From contig NZ_FOAV01000003.1 in NCBI RefSeq assembly GCF_900109745.1, forward strand, positions 372,001 through 436,000: 64,000 nt of DNA. The letters run 5' to 3'. Positions 45,462 to 55,313 of the stretch are shown in pieces. The DNA is from Roseateles sp. YR242. Its GTDB lineage: Bacteria > Pseudomonadota > Gammaproteobacteria > Burkholderiales > Burkholderiaceae_C. Positions within the stretch are counted from its first letter, which is position 1. Every line of letters begins with the position of its first letter. The notes under the pieces are model-generated. The model made no database searches. It saw nothing but the letters and a program-made list of their open reading frames with translations, and was not told where the DNA came from. Position numbers and translations under genes: made by a program.

Positions 45462-46088
45462 ATGTCCGACACCGCGCGTCCGACCGATCTCCACATCGAC
45501 GCAACATCCATGGAGGCCAGCACCCCGCTGGCCTCCCCGGTCTACCTGCTGCCCGGCTGGCTCAATTCCGGCCCGGAGCACTGGCAGAGCCATTGGGAAA
45601 GCCGCTGGGGCGATGTTCGCGTCGACCAGGCGGACTGGAACTGGCCCCGCCGGGGCGACTGGATGGCCCGACTGGATGAGGTGCTGCAGCAAGACACACG
45701 CCTGGACACCCAACCCGCGCTCCTGGTGGCCCACAGCCTGGGATGCCTGCTGGTCGCCGCCTGGGCAGCGCATTCCCGCCATACCGCCCGTGTGGCCGCT
45801 GCCCTGCTGGTGGCCCCGCCCGACACCGAGCGGGAGGACGTGCCCCCGCAGCTGCACAACTGGCGCCCCATCCGGCGCAGCCGGCTGCCCTTCCCCAGCC
45901 TGGTGGTGGCGTCTTCGGACGACCCGTATTGCAGCCTGGAGCGTTCAGCCGCCATGGCGGCGGACTGGGGCTCGTCCATCATCATCGCCGGGGCGCTGGG
46001 TCACATGAATGCGGCCAGCGGCATGGGCGAGTGGTCGGAAGGCCGTGCCCTGCTCCATAGGATCGCGGACAATCGCGCCCCATGGTGA
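45462..46088 (+). CDS. RBBP9/YdeN-family alpha/beta hydrolase
   Basis: 208 residues. N-terminal [20 protein letters not shown] is the RBBP9/YdeN signature, followed by nucleophile Ser in VAHSLGCLL, Asp in SSDDPYCS and His in [12 protein letters not shown] small serine hydrolase of unknown substrate. Its stop overlaps the parB start by 7 bp, so it is probably co-transcribed with parB. A start at 45510 (MEASTPL) is also possible. Confidence 0.9.
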   Translation: MSDTARPTDLHIDATSMEASTPLASPVYLLPGWLNSGPEHWQSHWESRWGDVRVDQADWNWPRRGDWMARLDEVLQQDTRLDTQPALLVAHSLGCLLVAAWAAHSRHTARVAAALLVAPPDTEREDVPPQLHNWRPIRRSRLPFPSLVVASSDDPYCSLERSAAMAADWGSSIIIAGALGHMNAASGMGEWSEGRALLHRIADNRAPW

Positions 46089-46993
46089 CCAAGAAACCCA
46101 AGGGCCTCGGCATGGGCCTGGAGGCCCTGCTGGGGCCCAAAGTGAGCGATACCCCCGCCCTGCGTGAGGGCGAACCCGGCGTGCTGCCGCTCACGCAGAT
46201 GCAGGCCGGCAAATACCAGCCCCGTACCCGCATGGACGAGGGCTCGTTGTACGAGCTCGCGGAAAGCATCAAGGCGCAGGGCATCATGCAGCCCATCCTG
46301 GTGCGGCCCATCACCCCCACGGGGGCGGTGCGCTACGAAATCATCGCGGGTGAGCGTCGCTTCCGGGCGGCCAAGCTCGCTGGCCTGGCGGAAGTGCCGG
46401 TGCTGGTGAAGGCGGTGCCGGACGAAGCCGCCGCCGCCATGGCGCTGATCGAAAACATCCAGCGTGAGGACCTCAACCCGCTGGAAGAGGCCCAGGGCCT
46501 GCGCCGGCTGGTGCAGGAGTTTGGTCTCACGCATGAACAGGCGGCACAGGCGGTGGGCCGTTCACGCAGTGCGGCCAGCAACCTGCTGCGCCTGCTCAAC
46601 CTGGCCGACCCGGTGCAGAACATGCTGATGGCCGGCGACCTGGACATGGGCCATGCCCGCGCCCTGCTCTCGCTGGACGGTGCCCATCAGATCACCAGCG
46701 CCACCGAGATCGCCGCCAAGAAGCTGAGTGTGCGCGAAGCCGAGAAACTGGTGCAGCGGCAACAGGCCTCGGCCGGCCGCCAGGCCCCGCTGCTGCGCGT
46801 TAAATCAGACAAGAGCCGCGACGTCCTGCGTCTTGAGGAAGAACTGTCGGACCTGCTCACTGCGCAGGTCGAAATCCGCGTCAAGAAAAAGACCAAGCGG
46901 GGCGAACAAGGCGAAGTGGCGATCAGTTTCAGCTCGCTCGACGAATTGAACGGCTTGCTGCAAAAGCTGCGCGGCGACACTGCCGACACTTGA
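46082..46993 (+). CDS. parB: Chromosome-partitioning protein ParB
   Basis: 303 residues. N-terminal KKPKGLGMGLEALLG (ParA-stimulating Lys/Arg-rich region), ParB/Srx CTPase domain with GKYQPRTRMDE and GERRFRAAKLAGL, IENIQREDLNPLEEAQGLRR, HTH (LTHEQAAQAVGRSRSAASNL), and a C-terminal dimerisation tail. Binds the parS sites in mnmG and rsmG. Unusually not directly behind parA. Confidence 0.97.
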   Translation: MVTKKPKGLGMGLEALLGPKVSDTPALREGEPGVLPLTQMQAGKYQPRTRMDEGSLYELAESIKAQGIMQPILVRPITPTGAVRYEIIAGERRFRAAKLAGLAEVPVLVKAVPDEAAAAMALIENIQREDLNPLEEAQGLRRLVQEFGLTHEQAAQAVGRSRSAASNLLRLLNLADPVQNMLMAGDLDMGHARALLSLDGAHQITSATEIAAKKLSVREAEKLVQRQQASAGRQAPLLRVKSDKSRDVLRLEEELSDLLTAQVEIRVKKKTKRGEQGEVAISFSSLDELNGLLQKLRGDTADT

Positions 46994-47539
46994 AGTTCAG
47001 CAGGGCCTCCACCGGGCCCGCTGACGGGCCACGGACCCACTTTCCCGGGCCGCGCACAGCGGCCCGGCGTCCATAAAGGGCCCCTGCTTCTCGGGGGATA
47101 GTGCCGCGCCCGCGACGGCAGATCTGCACCCCACACCATTCGGCATGCTGACGCCAAACCGCGCAGCCATGGGCCTCCTGCGGCGGTCATATGTCATGGT
47201 CTGACCCGGGATTTCCCTCACGTGGGGGGCGTCAACCGTCGATAGTCCACGCCGTTGTACCGGGGTCACGTCTTGCTATCGCGCATCGCTCCCGATGGGC
47301 GTAGCATGGGCCGACAAAGCCTCTTTGGCAGCACGGTCGTCCTGGTGGAGGTCCTGCAGCTTGCTGAGGTTTGGGCCAGCATAGGATGGCCGCTTGCTAG
47401 GAACTGCTTGTTGAGTACACGCTGAGCTCGGAAAGCTCTGATGACGCCTTGGGTCATGGACGTCGCCAGAACTTCCTGGACGAAGCGGGCCCTCGTCGGG
47501 CCACGCTTCGCCTCCCAATGACTAACTTTGGAGGTCAGC
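46994..47539. other. Long intergenic region between parB and prkA
   Basis: 546 bp. Contains a perfect hairpin CCGGGCCGC-GCACA-GCGGCCCGG at 47045-47067, probably the parB transcript end, although there is no T-run. The right half is somewhat more AT-rich and includes GAGCT/AGCTC arms near 47421-47434. I find no convincing gene; short frames on both strands lack a ribosome site and conserved sequence. Promoter of the prkA operon presumably lies here. Confidence 0.45.
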
Positions 47540-49462
47540 ATGGATGTGATCAGCCATTTCGCGGCACGCTACGAACGAAGCAAGGTCGAGGAAATCACGC
47601 TGGAGGAATACCTCCAGGAGTGCAAGCGCAACACCCTCGCCTACGCCACCGCGGCCGAGCGCATGCTCAAGGCCATTGGTGAGCCGCAGATGCTGGATAC
47701 CCGCAACGACACACGGCTGTCGCGCATCTTCCAGAACAAGGTCATCAAGATCTATCCGGCCTTTGCCGAGTTCTTCGGCATGGAAGACGCCATCGAGCAG
47801 GTGGTGAGCTACTTCCGCCATGCCGCGCAGGGGCTGGAAGAGAAGAAGCAGATCCTCTATCTGCTGGGGCCCGTGGGCGGCGGCAAGAGTTCCATTGCCG
47901 AGCGGCTCAAGCAGCTCATGGAGCATGTGCCCTTCTATGCACTGAAGGATTCTCCCGTCAACGAGTCCCCGCTCGGGCTGTTCGACCCGGTGGAAGACGG
48001 CCCGCTGCTGGAGCGTGAATACGGCATCCCGCGGCGCTACCTGAACCGCATCCTCAGCCCCTGGGCCGTGAAGCGGCTGGATGAATACGGCGGCGACATC
48101 CGCAAGTTCAAGGTGGTCAAGCGCCATCCCAGTGTGCTCAAGCAGATCGGCGTGTCCAAGACCGAGCCGGGCGATGAGAACAACCAGGACATCAGCTCGC
48201 TGGTGGGCAAGGTCGACATCCGCAAGCTCGAGACCTATGCCCAGGACGACCCCGATGCCTACAGCTATTCCGGCGGCCTGTGCCTGGCCAACCAGGGGCT
48301 GCTGGAGTTCGTGGAAATGTTCAAGGCACCCATCAAGGTGTTGCACCCCCTGCTGACGGCCACGCAGGAAGGTAACTTCAAGGGTACCGAAGGTTTCGGT
48401 GCCATCCCCTTTGACGGCATCGTGCTGGCCCACAGCAACGAGAGCGAATGGAAGAGCTTCCGCAACAACAAGAACAATGAGGCCTTCCTGGACCGCATCT
48501 ACATCGTGAAGGTGCCCTACTGCCTGCGGGTCAGCGAGGAAGTGAAGATCTACGAGAAGCTGATCCGCAACTCTTCTCTGGCCGAGGCCAAGTGCGCCCC
48601 CGGCACGCTGAAGATGATGGCGCAGTTCGCCGCCCTGACCCGGCTGAAGGAGCCTGAGAACTCCAGCATCTTCAGCAAGATGCAGATCTACGACGGCGAC
48701 AACCTCAAGGACACCGACCCCAAGGCCAAGTCGCTGCAGGAATACCGCGACTATGCGGGTGTCGATGAGGGCATGTCGGGCATCTCCACCCGCTTCGCCT
48801 ACAAGATTCTCTCCAAGGTCTTCAACTTCGATTCCACCGAGGTGGCGGCCAACCCGGTGCATCTGATGTATGTGCTGGAGCAGCAGATCGAGCGCGAGCA
48901 GTTCACCCAGGACGCCGAGCAGAAGTTCATCGGCTTCATCAAGGAGATCCTGGCGCCCCGGTATGCCGAGTTCATCGGTAAGGAAATCCAGACCGCCTAT
49001 CTGGAAAGCTACAGCGAATACGGCCAGAACATCTTCGACCGCTATGTGACCTACGCGGATTACTGGATCCAGGATCAGGAATACCGGGACACCGACACCG
49101 GTGAAGTCTTCGACCGCTCGGCGCTGAATGCCGAGCTGGAGAAGATCGAGAAGCCTGCCGGCATCAGCAACCCCAAGGATTTCCGCAACGAGATCGTCAA
49201 CTTCGTGCTCCGGGCGCGGGCCAACAACGCCGGCAAGAACCCGGCGTGGACCAGCTATGAAAAGCTGCGCACCGTCATCGAGAAGAAGATGTTCTCCAAC
49301 ACCGAGGAGTTGCTGCCCGTCATCAGCTTCAACGCCAAGGCCAGTGCGGACGAAGCCAAGAAGCACGAAAACTTTGTGCAGCGGATGGTGGACAAGGGCT
49401 ACACACCCAAGCAGGTCCGGCTGCTGTGCGAGTGGTATTTGCGCGTTCGAAAGTCCAGCTGA
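47540..49462 (+). CDS. prkA: PrkA-family serine protein kinase
   Basis: 640 residues; GGAGG at 47530-47534 fixes the start (MDVISHFAARYER). AAA+-like N-terminal domain with P-loop LLGPVGGGKSSIAERLKQL (about residue 110), PrkA-specific LGLFDPVEDG, and a C-terminal kinase-like domain (TSYEKLRTVIEKKMFSNTEE). E. coli homologue YeaG acts in nutrient and stationary-phase stress with YeaH and YcgB. The same three-gene order follows here. Confidence 0.96.
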   Translation: MDVISHFAARYERSKVEEITLEEYLQECKRNTLAYATAAERMLKAIGEPQMLDTRNDTRLSRIFQNKVIKIYPAFAEFFGMEDAIEQVVSYFRHAAQGLEEKKQILYLLGPVGGGKSSIAERLKQLMEHVPFYALKDSPVNESPLGLFDPVEDGPLLEREYGIPRRYLNRILSPWAVKRLDEYGGDIRKFKVVKRHPSVLKQIGVSKTEPGDENNQDISSLVGKVDIRKLETYAQDDPDAYSYSGGLCLANQGLLEFVEMFKAPIKVLHPLLTATQEGNFKGTEGFGAIPFDGIVLAHSNESEWKSFRNNKNNEAFLDRIYIVKVPYCLRVSEEVKIYEKLIRNSSLAEAKCAPGTLKMMAQFAALTRLKEPENSSIFSKMQIYDGDNLKDTDPKAKSLQEYRDYAGVDEGMSGISTRFAYKILSKVFNFDSTEVAANPVHLMYVLEQQIEREQFTQDAEQKFIGFIKEILAPRYAEFIGKEIQTAYLESYSEYGQNIFDRYVTYADYWIQDQEYRDTDTGEVFDRSALNAELEKIEKPAGISNPKDFRNEIVNFVLRARANNAGKNPAWTSYEKLRTVIEKKMFSNTEELLPVISFNAKASADEAKKHENFVQRMVDKGYTPKQVRLLCEWYLRVRKSS

Positions 49463-49598
49463 AGCAGATGGCTCCCCCCTAACTCGCTGCGCGAGCCCCC
49501 ACCCGGGGGCGCACCCGAAGGCCTGGCCAGGCCGGTCCCTTGGGTGCCGCTTGGCAACACGTCGCCAGCCGTGGCGGATCCAAGACTGAGGCTCTTCT
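49463..49598. repeat. Palindrome-rich spacer between prkA and yeaH
   Basis: Contains several short perfect inverted repeats in a row: ACTCGCTGCGCGAGC-type arms near 49481-49497, CCCCCACCCGGGGGCG near 49495-49511 and GGCCTGGCCAGGCC near 49520-49533. It is a candidate intergenic palindromic (REP-like) unit that could stabilise the prkA mRNA. No gene. Confidence 0.5.
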
Positions 49599-50882
49599 AT
49601 GACCCTGCAACAGATCATCGACAGACGGCTCTCGGGAAAGAACAAGTCGATTGGCAACCGGGAGCGCTTCCTGCGTCGCTACCGTGACCAGATCCGCGAC
49701 GCGGTACGGCGCGCCGTCGACCAGCGCGGCATCCGCGACATGGAGCAAGGCGAGGATGTCCACATCCCCAAGCGCGACCTGAACGAGCCCGTGTTCAGCC
49801 ATGGCGACGGGGGCACCCGCGAAGTGGTCCGGCCCGGCAACACCGAACACATCAAGGGTGACCGGGTGGCCAAGCCCCAAGGCGGCGGCCAAGGCCAAGG
49901 CGGCTCGCAGGCCAGCGACTCCGGCGAGGGCGATGACGACTTCGTCTTCCACCTCAGCAAGGAGGAGTTCATGCAGGTCTTCTTCGAGGACCTCGCCCTG
50001 CCCAACCTGGCCCGCACCACGCTCGCCGAGACGCCGGAATACAAGACCGTGCGCGCCGGTTATGTCACCGACGGCACGCCCACCAACCTGCATGTGGTGC
50101 GCTCGATGCGCGGCGCACTGGGCCGGCGCATTGCACTGGGCATGGAGAAGCGGCGCGAGCTGCATGAACTTGAAGCCCGGCTGGAAACGCTGCAGCACGA
50201 GGACGCCACCAAGCCCGATGTGAAGGCCTTGCTCGCGGAGACGGAAGCCCGCATCGTGCTGCTGCGCCAGCGCATTGCCGCCATCCCTTTCCTGGACCCG
50301 ATCGATCTGCGCTTCCGCAACCGGGTCAAGGTGCCGCAGCCCACCACACGCGCGGTGATGTTCTGCCTGATGGACGTGTCGGGCTCCATGGATGAGAGCC
50401 GAAAGGACCTGGCCAAGCGCTTCTTCATCCTGCTGTATCTCTTCCTCACTCGCCACTACGAGAAGATCGACGTGGTCTTCATCCGCCATCACACGCAGGC
50501 GCAGGAGGTCGACGAGCAGAACTTCTTCCACGCCACGGAGACTGGCGGCACGGTGGTGTCGTCCGCGCTGGTGCTGATGGAGGAAATCATCCGCGCCCGG
50601 TATCCCGCCAACGAATGGAACATCTACGGCGCCCAGGCCAGCGACGGCGACAACTGGCACCACGACAGCGGCCGCTGCCGAGAGCTGCTGGCGGACAAGA
50701 TCCTGCCGCTGTGCCGTTACTACGCTTATGTGCAGGTGGCCGAGGCCGAGCAGAACCTCTGGGAGGAATATGCCCGGCTGGCCGAAGAGGCGCCGCACTT
50801 CGCGATGCGCAAGGCCGTGGATGCCGCGCAGATCTACCCGGTCTTCCGCGACCTGTTCAAGAAGGAGGGTGTCAGCGCATGA
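49599..50882 (+). CDS. yeaH: YeaH/YhbH-family protein (DUF444)
   Basis: 427 residues. N-terminal IIDRRLSGKNKSIGNRERFL typical of the family, a Gly/Gln-rich linker (GGGQGQGGSQ), then a von Willebrand factor A-type domain with MFCLMDVSGSMDESRKDLAK (MIDAS-like DxSGS). C-terminal YYAYVQVAEAEQNLWEEYAR. Works with PrkA and SpoVR in stress response; biochemical role unclear. 43 bp before spoVR. Confidence 0.95.
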   Translation: MTLQQIIDRRLSGKNKSIGNRERFLRRYRDQIRDAVRRAVDQRGIRDMEQGEDVHIPKRDLNEPVFSHGDGGTREVVRPGNTEHIKGDRVAKPQGGGQGQGGSQASDSGEGDDDFVFHLSKEEFMQVFFEDLALPNLARTTLAETPEYKTVRAGYVTDGTPTNLHVVRSMRGALGRRIALGMEKRRELHELEARLETLQHEDATKPDVKALLAETEARIVLLRQRIAAIPFLDPIDLRFRNRVKVPQPTTRAVMFCLMDVSGSMDESRKDLAKRFFILLYLFLTRHYEKIDVVFIRHHTQAQEVDEQNFFHATETGGTVVSSALVLMEEIIRARYPANEWNIYGAQASDGDNWHHDSGRCRELLADKILPLCRYYAYVQVAEAEQNLWEEYARLAEEAPHFAMRKAVDAAQIYPVFRDLFKKEGVSA

Positions 50883-50925
50883 CGACCCACCGTGACCAAG
50901 GCCGCCGATCCCTGGAGGGTGAACC

Positions 50926-52524
50926 ATGAGCAGTGTTGAAAACCGGCGCGCTGTCGGCGCCGGCCTGAACCAGGCCGAATACGGCGGACGGCGGACCAAG
51001 CCGCCACTGACCCAGATGAAGCCGCTGTTGCGCCGGCCCGAGCATCCGCTGCCCTCGCCCAGCGACTGGACCTTCGAGCTGGTTGAGCAGTATCACGACG
51101 TGATCCGCCAGACCGCTGAGCGGTACGGGCTCGACACCTATCCCAACCAGCTGGAGGTGATCTCTGCCGAGCAGATGATGGATGCCTATGCCTCCGTCGG
51201 CATGCCGGTGAACTACCGCCACTGGAGCTACGGCAAGGAGTTCATCGCCACCGAGCGCAATTACAAGCGTGGGCAGATGGGCCTGGCCTATGAGATTGTC
51301 ATCAACTCCGACCCCTGCATCGCCTACCTGATGGAGGAGAACACGCTGGCCATGCAGGCGCTGGTCATTGCCCATGCCTGCTACGGCCACAACAGCTTCT
51401 TCAAGAACAACTACCTGTTCCGGATGTGGACCGACGCCTCGTCGATCATTGACTACCTGGTCTACGCCAAGAACTATGTGGCGGACTGCGAGCAGCGTTA
51501 TGGCCTGGACACGGTGGAAGCCACGCTGGACTCCTGCCATGCGCTGATGAACCACGGCGTCGACCGCTATCGCCGCCCGGCCAAGCTCTCGCTGGCGCAG
51601 GAACAGGCCATGCGCAAAGACCGCGAGGCCTACGCCCAGCAGCAGGTCAACGACATGTGGCGCACCCTGCCCCGCCGCCCGGAGGACGAGGCCAAGGCCG
51701 AAGAGAAGCGCCGCTTTCCGGATGAGCCGCAGGAGAACCTGCTGTATTTCATCGAGAAGAACGCGCCCCTGCTGGAACCCTGGCAGCGGGAAATCGTGCG
51801 CATCGTCCGCAAGATTGCGCAGTACTTCTATCCCCAGCGCCAGACCCAGGTCATGAACGAAGGCTGGGCCACCTTCTGGCATCACCGGCTGCTCAACACC
51901 ATGTATGACGACGGCTACCTGTCCGACGGCATGATGATCGAGTGGCTCAAGTCCCACACCAACGTGGTGGCGCAACCGCCGATGGCGCAGATCAATCCCT
52001 ACGCGCTGGGCTTTGCGATGTACACCGACCTCAAGCGCATTTGCGAGCTGCCCACCGCTGAAGACCGCGAGTGGTTCCCGGGCATTGCCGGCAGCGACTG
52101 GCTGCCCACGCTGGACCACGCGATGCGCAACTTCAAGGACGAGAGCTTCATCGCGCAATACCTCAGCCCCAAGCTGATGCGGGACTTCCGCCTCTTTGCC
52201 ATCCTGGACGAAGAGCAGCAGTCCGAATACGAGATCTCCGCCATCCACGACGAAGCCGGCTACCAGCATGTGCGCCAGGCCCTGTCGCGGCAATACGATC
52301 TCTCCACCCGCGAACCCAATATCCAGGTCTGGAACGTCAACCTGCGCGGCGACCGTTCCCTGACCCTGCGGCACACCCAGCATATGGACCGCCCCTTGCA
52401 TGACGCCGCCCAGGAGGTGCTCAAGCATGTGGCGCGCTTGTGGGGGTTTGGTGTGCAGCTGGAGAGTGTCAATGGTCGCGGGGACGTGACCCGGCGCTGG
52501 AGCGTGCCCGCGCCCCAGCATTGA
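50926..52524 (+). CDS. spoVR: SpoVR-family protein
   Basis: 532 residues. Diagnostic segments: YEIVINSDPCIAYLMEENTL, HACYGHNSFFKNNYLF, MNEGWATFWHHRLLNTMYD and INPYALGFAMYTDLKRI. Despite the name there is no sporulation here; the E. coli homologue YcgB is stress-induced. It has an optimal GGAGG site and is the last gene of the prkA-yeaH-spoVR operon. Confidence 0.96.
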   Translation: MSSVENRRAVGAGLNQAEYGGRRTKPPLTQMKPLLRRPEHPLPSPSDWTFELVEQYHDVIRQTAERYGLDTYPNQLEVISAEQMMDAYASVGMPVNYRHWSYGKEFIATERNYKRGQMGLAYEIVINSDPCIAYLMEENTLAMQALVIAHACYGHNSFFKNNYLFRMWTDASSIIDYLVYAKNYVADCEQRYGLDTVEATLDSCHALMNHGVDRYRRPAKLSLAQEQAMRKDREAYAQQQVNDMWRTLPRRPEDEAKAEEKRRFPDEPQENLLYFIEKNAPLLEPWQREIVRIVRKIAQYFYPQRQTQVMNEGWATFWHHRLLNTMYDDGYLSDGMMIEWLKSHTNVVAQPPMAQINPYALGFAMYTDLKRICELPTAEDREWFPGIAGSDWLPTLDHAMRNFKDESFIAQYLSPKLMRDFRLFAILDEEQQSEYEISAIHDEAGYQHVRQALSRQYDLSTREPNIQVWNVNLRGDRSLTLRHTQHMDRPLHDAAQEVLKHVARLWGFGVQLESVNGRGDVTRRWSVPAPQH

Positions 52525-52582
52525 GCAGCACCCACGCGGGCACGCCCTCACGGTGTGCTCGCCACCACAACCGCCCTGCGGC

Positions 52583-53998
52583 TCAGCGCAACGGGAATAT
52601 CTTCCCGGGGTTCATGATGTTGTGCGGGTCCAGCGCGGACTTCAGCACCCGCATCTGATCAATCGTTCCCGCCCCGGCCTCCTCCAGCAGGAAGTCCTGC
52701 TTGTGCAGGCCAATGCCATGCTCACCGGTGCAGGTGCCCTCCAGCCGGATGGCGCGCGCCACCATCTGCGCACTCAGGCGCTCGGCCAGTTCCCGCTCCT
52801 GCGGCTGCGCCGGATCGATCAGGTAGCCCAGGTGGAAGTTGCCGTCCCCCACATGGCCGACGATGAAATACGGCAGGCCACTGGCCTCCACCTCGAGCAC
52901 CGATTCGTTGATGGACTCCGCCAGGCGGGAGATGGGAACGCAGGTGTCCGTGGTGACGCTGCGGCATCCCGGTCGCATCTGCAGCGCCGACAGATAGGCA
53001 TGGTGACGTGCCGTCCATAGCCGCGTACGTTCTTCCGGGGTGGTGGCCCACTGGAAATCGGTGCCGCCCATCTCGCTGGCCAGGTCCTGCACGGTGGCAG
53101 CCTGCTCCTGCACACTGGCCGTCGACCCATGGAACTCCATCAGCAACATCGGGGATTCGGTCAGGGTCAGCTTGTCATGCCGGTTCACGGCGCGGACTGC
53201 ATGGGCATCCAGCAGCTCGCAGCGCGCAATCGGCACCCCCATCTGGATGATGGCGATGGTGGTGCGTACCGCCGCATCGATGGTGGGGAAGGAACAGACG
53301 GCGGCAGATACCGCTTCGGGCAGGGGATACAGACGCAGCGTGACCTCGCAGATGGCGCCCAACGTGCCCTCGCTGCCCACATACAGCCGGGTGAGGTCGT
53401 AGCCGGCACTGCTCTTGCGGGCCCGCGACCCGGTACGGATGAGCCGCCCGTGCGGCGTGGCCACGGTCAGCCCGAGCACGTTCTCACGCATGGTGCCGTA
53501 CCGCACGGCATTCGTTCCGCTGGCGCGGGTGGCACTCATGCCACCCAGCGTGGCGTCCGCACCGGGATCAATGGGGAAAAACAGCCCCAGGTGCCGAAGC
53601 TCCGCGTTGAGCTGGTTGCGCGTCACACCGGCCTGGACCGTCACGGTCAGGTCTTCGGCATGGATCTGCAGGATGCGGTTCATCCGGGAGAGGTCCAGGC
53701 TGATGCCACCCTGCACCGCCAGCAGGTGCCCCTCCAACGAGGTGCCCGCACCGTAGGGAATCACCGGCACCCGGTGTTCGTCCGCCAGGGCCAGCACCTC
53801 GGCCACCTCTTCGTTGGTCTCGGCAAACACCACCGCTTCAGGCGGTGCCACATCAAACGGCGATTCATCCCGGCCGTGCTGCTCCCGCACCGCCAGCGCG
53901 GTCGTGCAACGGCTGCCAAAGCGTTCCAGCAGGGCCTCCAGCATGGCGGCGGGCACCGGACGGGGGGCAATGCCCGAAAACTCTCGTGGCGCGTTCAT
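52583..53998 (-). CDS. FAD-linked oxidase, D-lactate dehydrogenase (cytochrome) type
   Basis: 471 residues, AGGAG before the ATG. FAD-binding PCMH domain: IPYGAGTSLEGHLLAVQGGI, DPGADATLGGMSATRASGTN, YVGSEGTLGAICEVTLRLYP. C-terminal FAD-oxidase domain with IVGHVGDGNFHLGYL and CTGEHGIGLHKQ (metal/His residues). Related to glycolate oxidase GlcD and D-2-hydroxyacid dehydrogenases; D-lactate is the best guess. Monocistronic. Confidence 0.9.
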   Translation of the reverse strand: MNAPREFSGIAPRPVPAAMLEALLERFGSRCTTALAVREQHGRDESPFDVAPPEAVVFAETNEEVAEVLALADEHRVPVIPYGAGTSLEGHLLAVQGGISLDLSRMNRILQIHAEDLTVTVQAGVTRNQLNAELRHLGLFFPIDPGADATLGGMSATRASGTNAVRYGTMRENVLGLTVATPHGRLIRTGSRARKSSAGYDLTRLYVGSEGTLGAICEVTLRLYPLPEAVSAAVCSFPTIDAAVRTTIAIIQMGVPIARCELLDAHAVRAVNRHDKLTLTESPMLLMEFHGSTASVQEQAATVQDLASEMGGTDFQWATTPEERTRLWTARHHAYLSALQMRPGCRSVTTDTCVPISRLAESINESVLEVEASGLPYFIVGHVGDGNFHLGYLIDPAQPQERELAERLSAQMVARAIRLEGTCTGEHGIGLHKQDFLLEEAGAGTIDQMRVLKSALDPHNIMNPGKIFPLR

Positions 53999-54205
53999 CA
54001 GGGTCTCCTGCGGCCTCGTGGTGATGGCGGGGCCTGTCCGGGCCATTGTAGGAAGTCACCGCCCCGAGCCGCTGACGGGGGGCTCATCCACAGTGTTGTT
54101 GAAAGGGCTCCACCGCCATGGCGCTTGCCGGCAGGCGCTCACAGTGCCACGATAGAGCCACTCTGGCAGGGTTTGCGCCGCTGCCACTCCCGAAAGGAGT
54201 TCGCC

Positions 54206-54580
54206 ATGTCCTCACCCTGGATGTCCCCCGCCCTGCTGTGGGCCCTGTTCCTGGTGCTGCTGGCCTTGACCCTGCTGGCCTCGCTGCGTTTTGACTGGTT
54301 GCAGGTCTGGTGGCAGGACCAGTTGCGGCAGGCCACCGGGGCCGAAGCCGCTGAATCAGCCGCCCGCGCTGACATCGCGGAGGTCCAGCGGCCCGGGAGC
54401 CTCCCGGCAGGGGAGGAAACCCGGTTACGCCGCCGCCCGGAACCGGCCGCGCCCGTGTCACGCAGCATCCAGGCGGCCCGTGCACCCACCCACCGCACCG
54501 CTGGCTTGTGGGCCCATGCCGCCACCCCGCATGCCGGCGTGCAGCGCAGCCTCTTCCATCGGAGTGGCCGCCGGCACTGA
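54206..54580 (+). CDS. Small single-span membrane protein, uncharacterised
   Basis: 124 residues with AAAGGAG six bases before ATG 54206. One clear transmembrane helix at about residues 8-27 (PALLWALFLVLLALTLLASL), then a charged Ala/Arg/Glu-rich cytoplasmic or periplasmic tail that looks disordered. No family recognised. It lies 87 bp before the cobalamin adenosyltransferase gene and is co-directional. Confidence 0.65.
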   Translation: MSSPWMSPALLWALFLVLLALTLLASLRFDWLQVWWQDQLRQATGAEAAESAARADIAEVQRPGSLPAGEETRLRRRPEPAAPVSRSIQAARAPTHRTAGLWAHAATPHAGVQRSLFHRSGRRH

Positions 54581-54666
54581 ACGTCGCGCACCACGTCACC
54601 TGCGCGGCGGCTGTCGCGATCTGCGGCAAGATGCGGGCTTCACAGCACTTGCCGACACGCGCAGCC

Positions 54667-55296
54667 ATGGCCAACCGACTTTCACAGATCGCCACACGCA
54701 CAGGCGACGATGGCACCACCGGACTGGGTGACGGTTCACGCGTGCCCAAGGACCACCTGCGCATCGAGGCGATGGGGGATGTGGACGAACTCAATTCGCA
54801 GATCGGGGTGCTGCTGGCCGAGCCATTGCCCGAGCCGGTCCGGGATCTGCTGGTCACGATCCAGCACGAGCTGTTCAACCTTGGCGGTGAACTCTGCATG
54901 CCGGGCTACAGCCTGCTGAAGGATGCGGCGGTGCTTCACCTGGACCAGGCACTCGCCGATCACAACGCCGCCCTGCCCCGCCTGGCCGAATTCATCCTGC
55001 CCGCAGGCACACGCAGTGCCGCCATTGCGCACGTGTGCCGCACCGTCGCACGCCGGGCCGAGCGGGCCGTGGTCACCCTGGCCGCGCACGAGACCATCAA
55101 CCCGGCACCGCGCCACTATCTCAACCGCCTGTCCGACCTGCTGTTTGTGCTGGCCCGCGTGCTCAACCGGGCCAACCTCGACGGAAAAGGCGGCGACGAC
55201 GTCTATTGGAAAAGCGAACGCCTGGCGAGATATGAGGCCGCCGAGGCACAGGACGCGGCAGCAGCGGGTTCGGTGGATTCTTCCCCCACCACCTGA
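54667..55296 (+). CDS. Cob(I)alamin adenosyltransferase, PduO type
   Basis: 209 residues, usual size. ATP-binding ATRTGDDGTTGLGDGSRVPK at the N-terminus, GDVDELNSQIGVL, and the C-terminal RTVARRAERAVVTLA plus YLNRLSDLLFVLARVLN motif. Transfers the adenosyl group of ATP to cob(I)alamin to make coenzyme B12. No other cobalamin gene is present in the window. Start at 54667; open frame upstream overlaps the preceding gene. Confidence 0.95.
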   Translation: MANRLSQIATRTGDDGTTGLGDGSRVPKDHLRIEAMGDVDELNSQIGVLLAEPLPEPVRDLLVTIQHELFNLGGELCMPGYSLLKDAAVLHLDQALADHNAALPRLAEFILPAGTRSAAIAHVCRTVARRAERAVVTLAAHETINPAPRHYLNRLSDLLFVLARVLNRANLDGKGGDDVYWKSERLARYEAAEAQDAAAAGSVDSSPTT

Positions 55297-55313
55297 ACGA
55301 GGCGCGTGCCCCG

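Noticed and set aside
47266-47541. Short reading frames in the parB-prkA gap
   Set aside because: No ribosome site and no conserved sequence pattern; likely non-coding.
47522-49657. Long open frame antisense to prkA
   Set aside because: prkA has the P-loop and family motifs and a strong ribosome site; the antisense frame is compositional.
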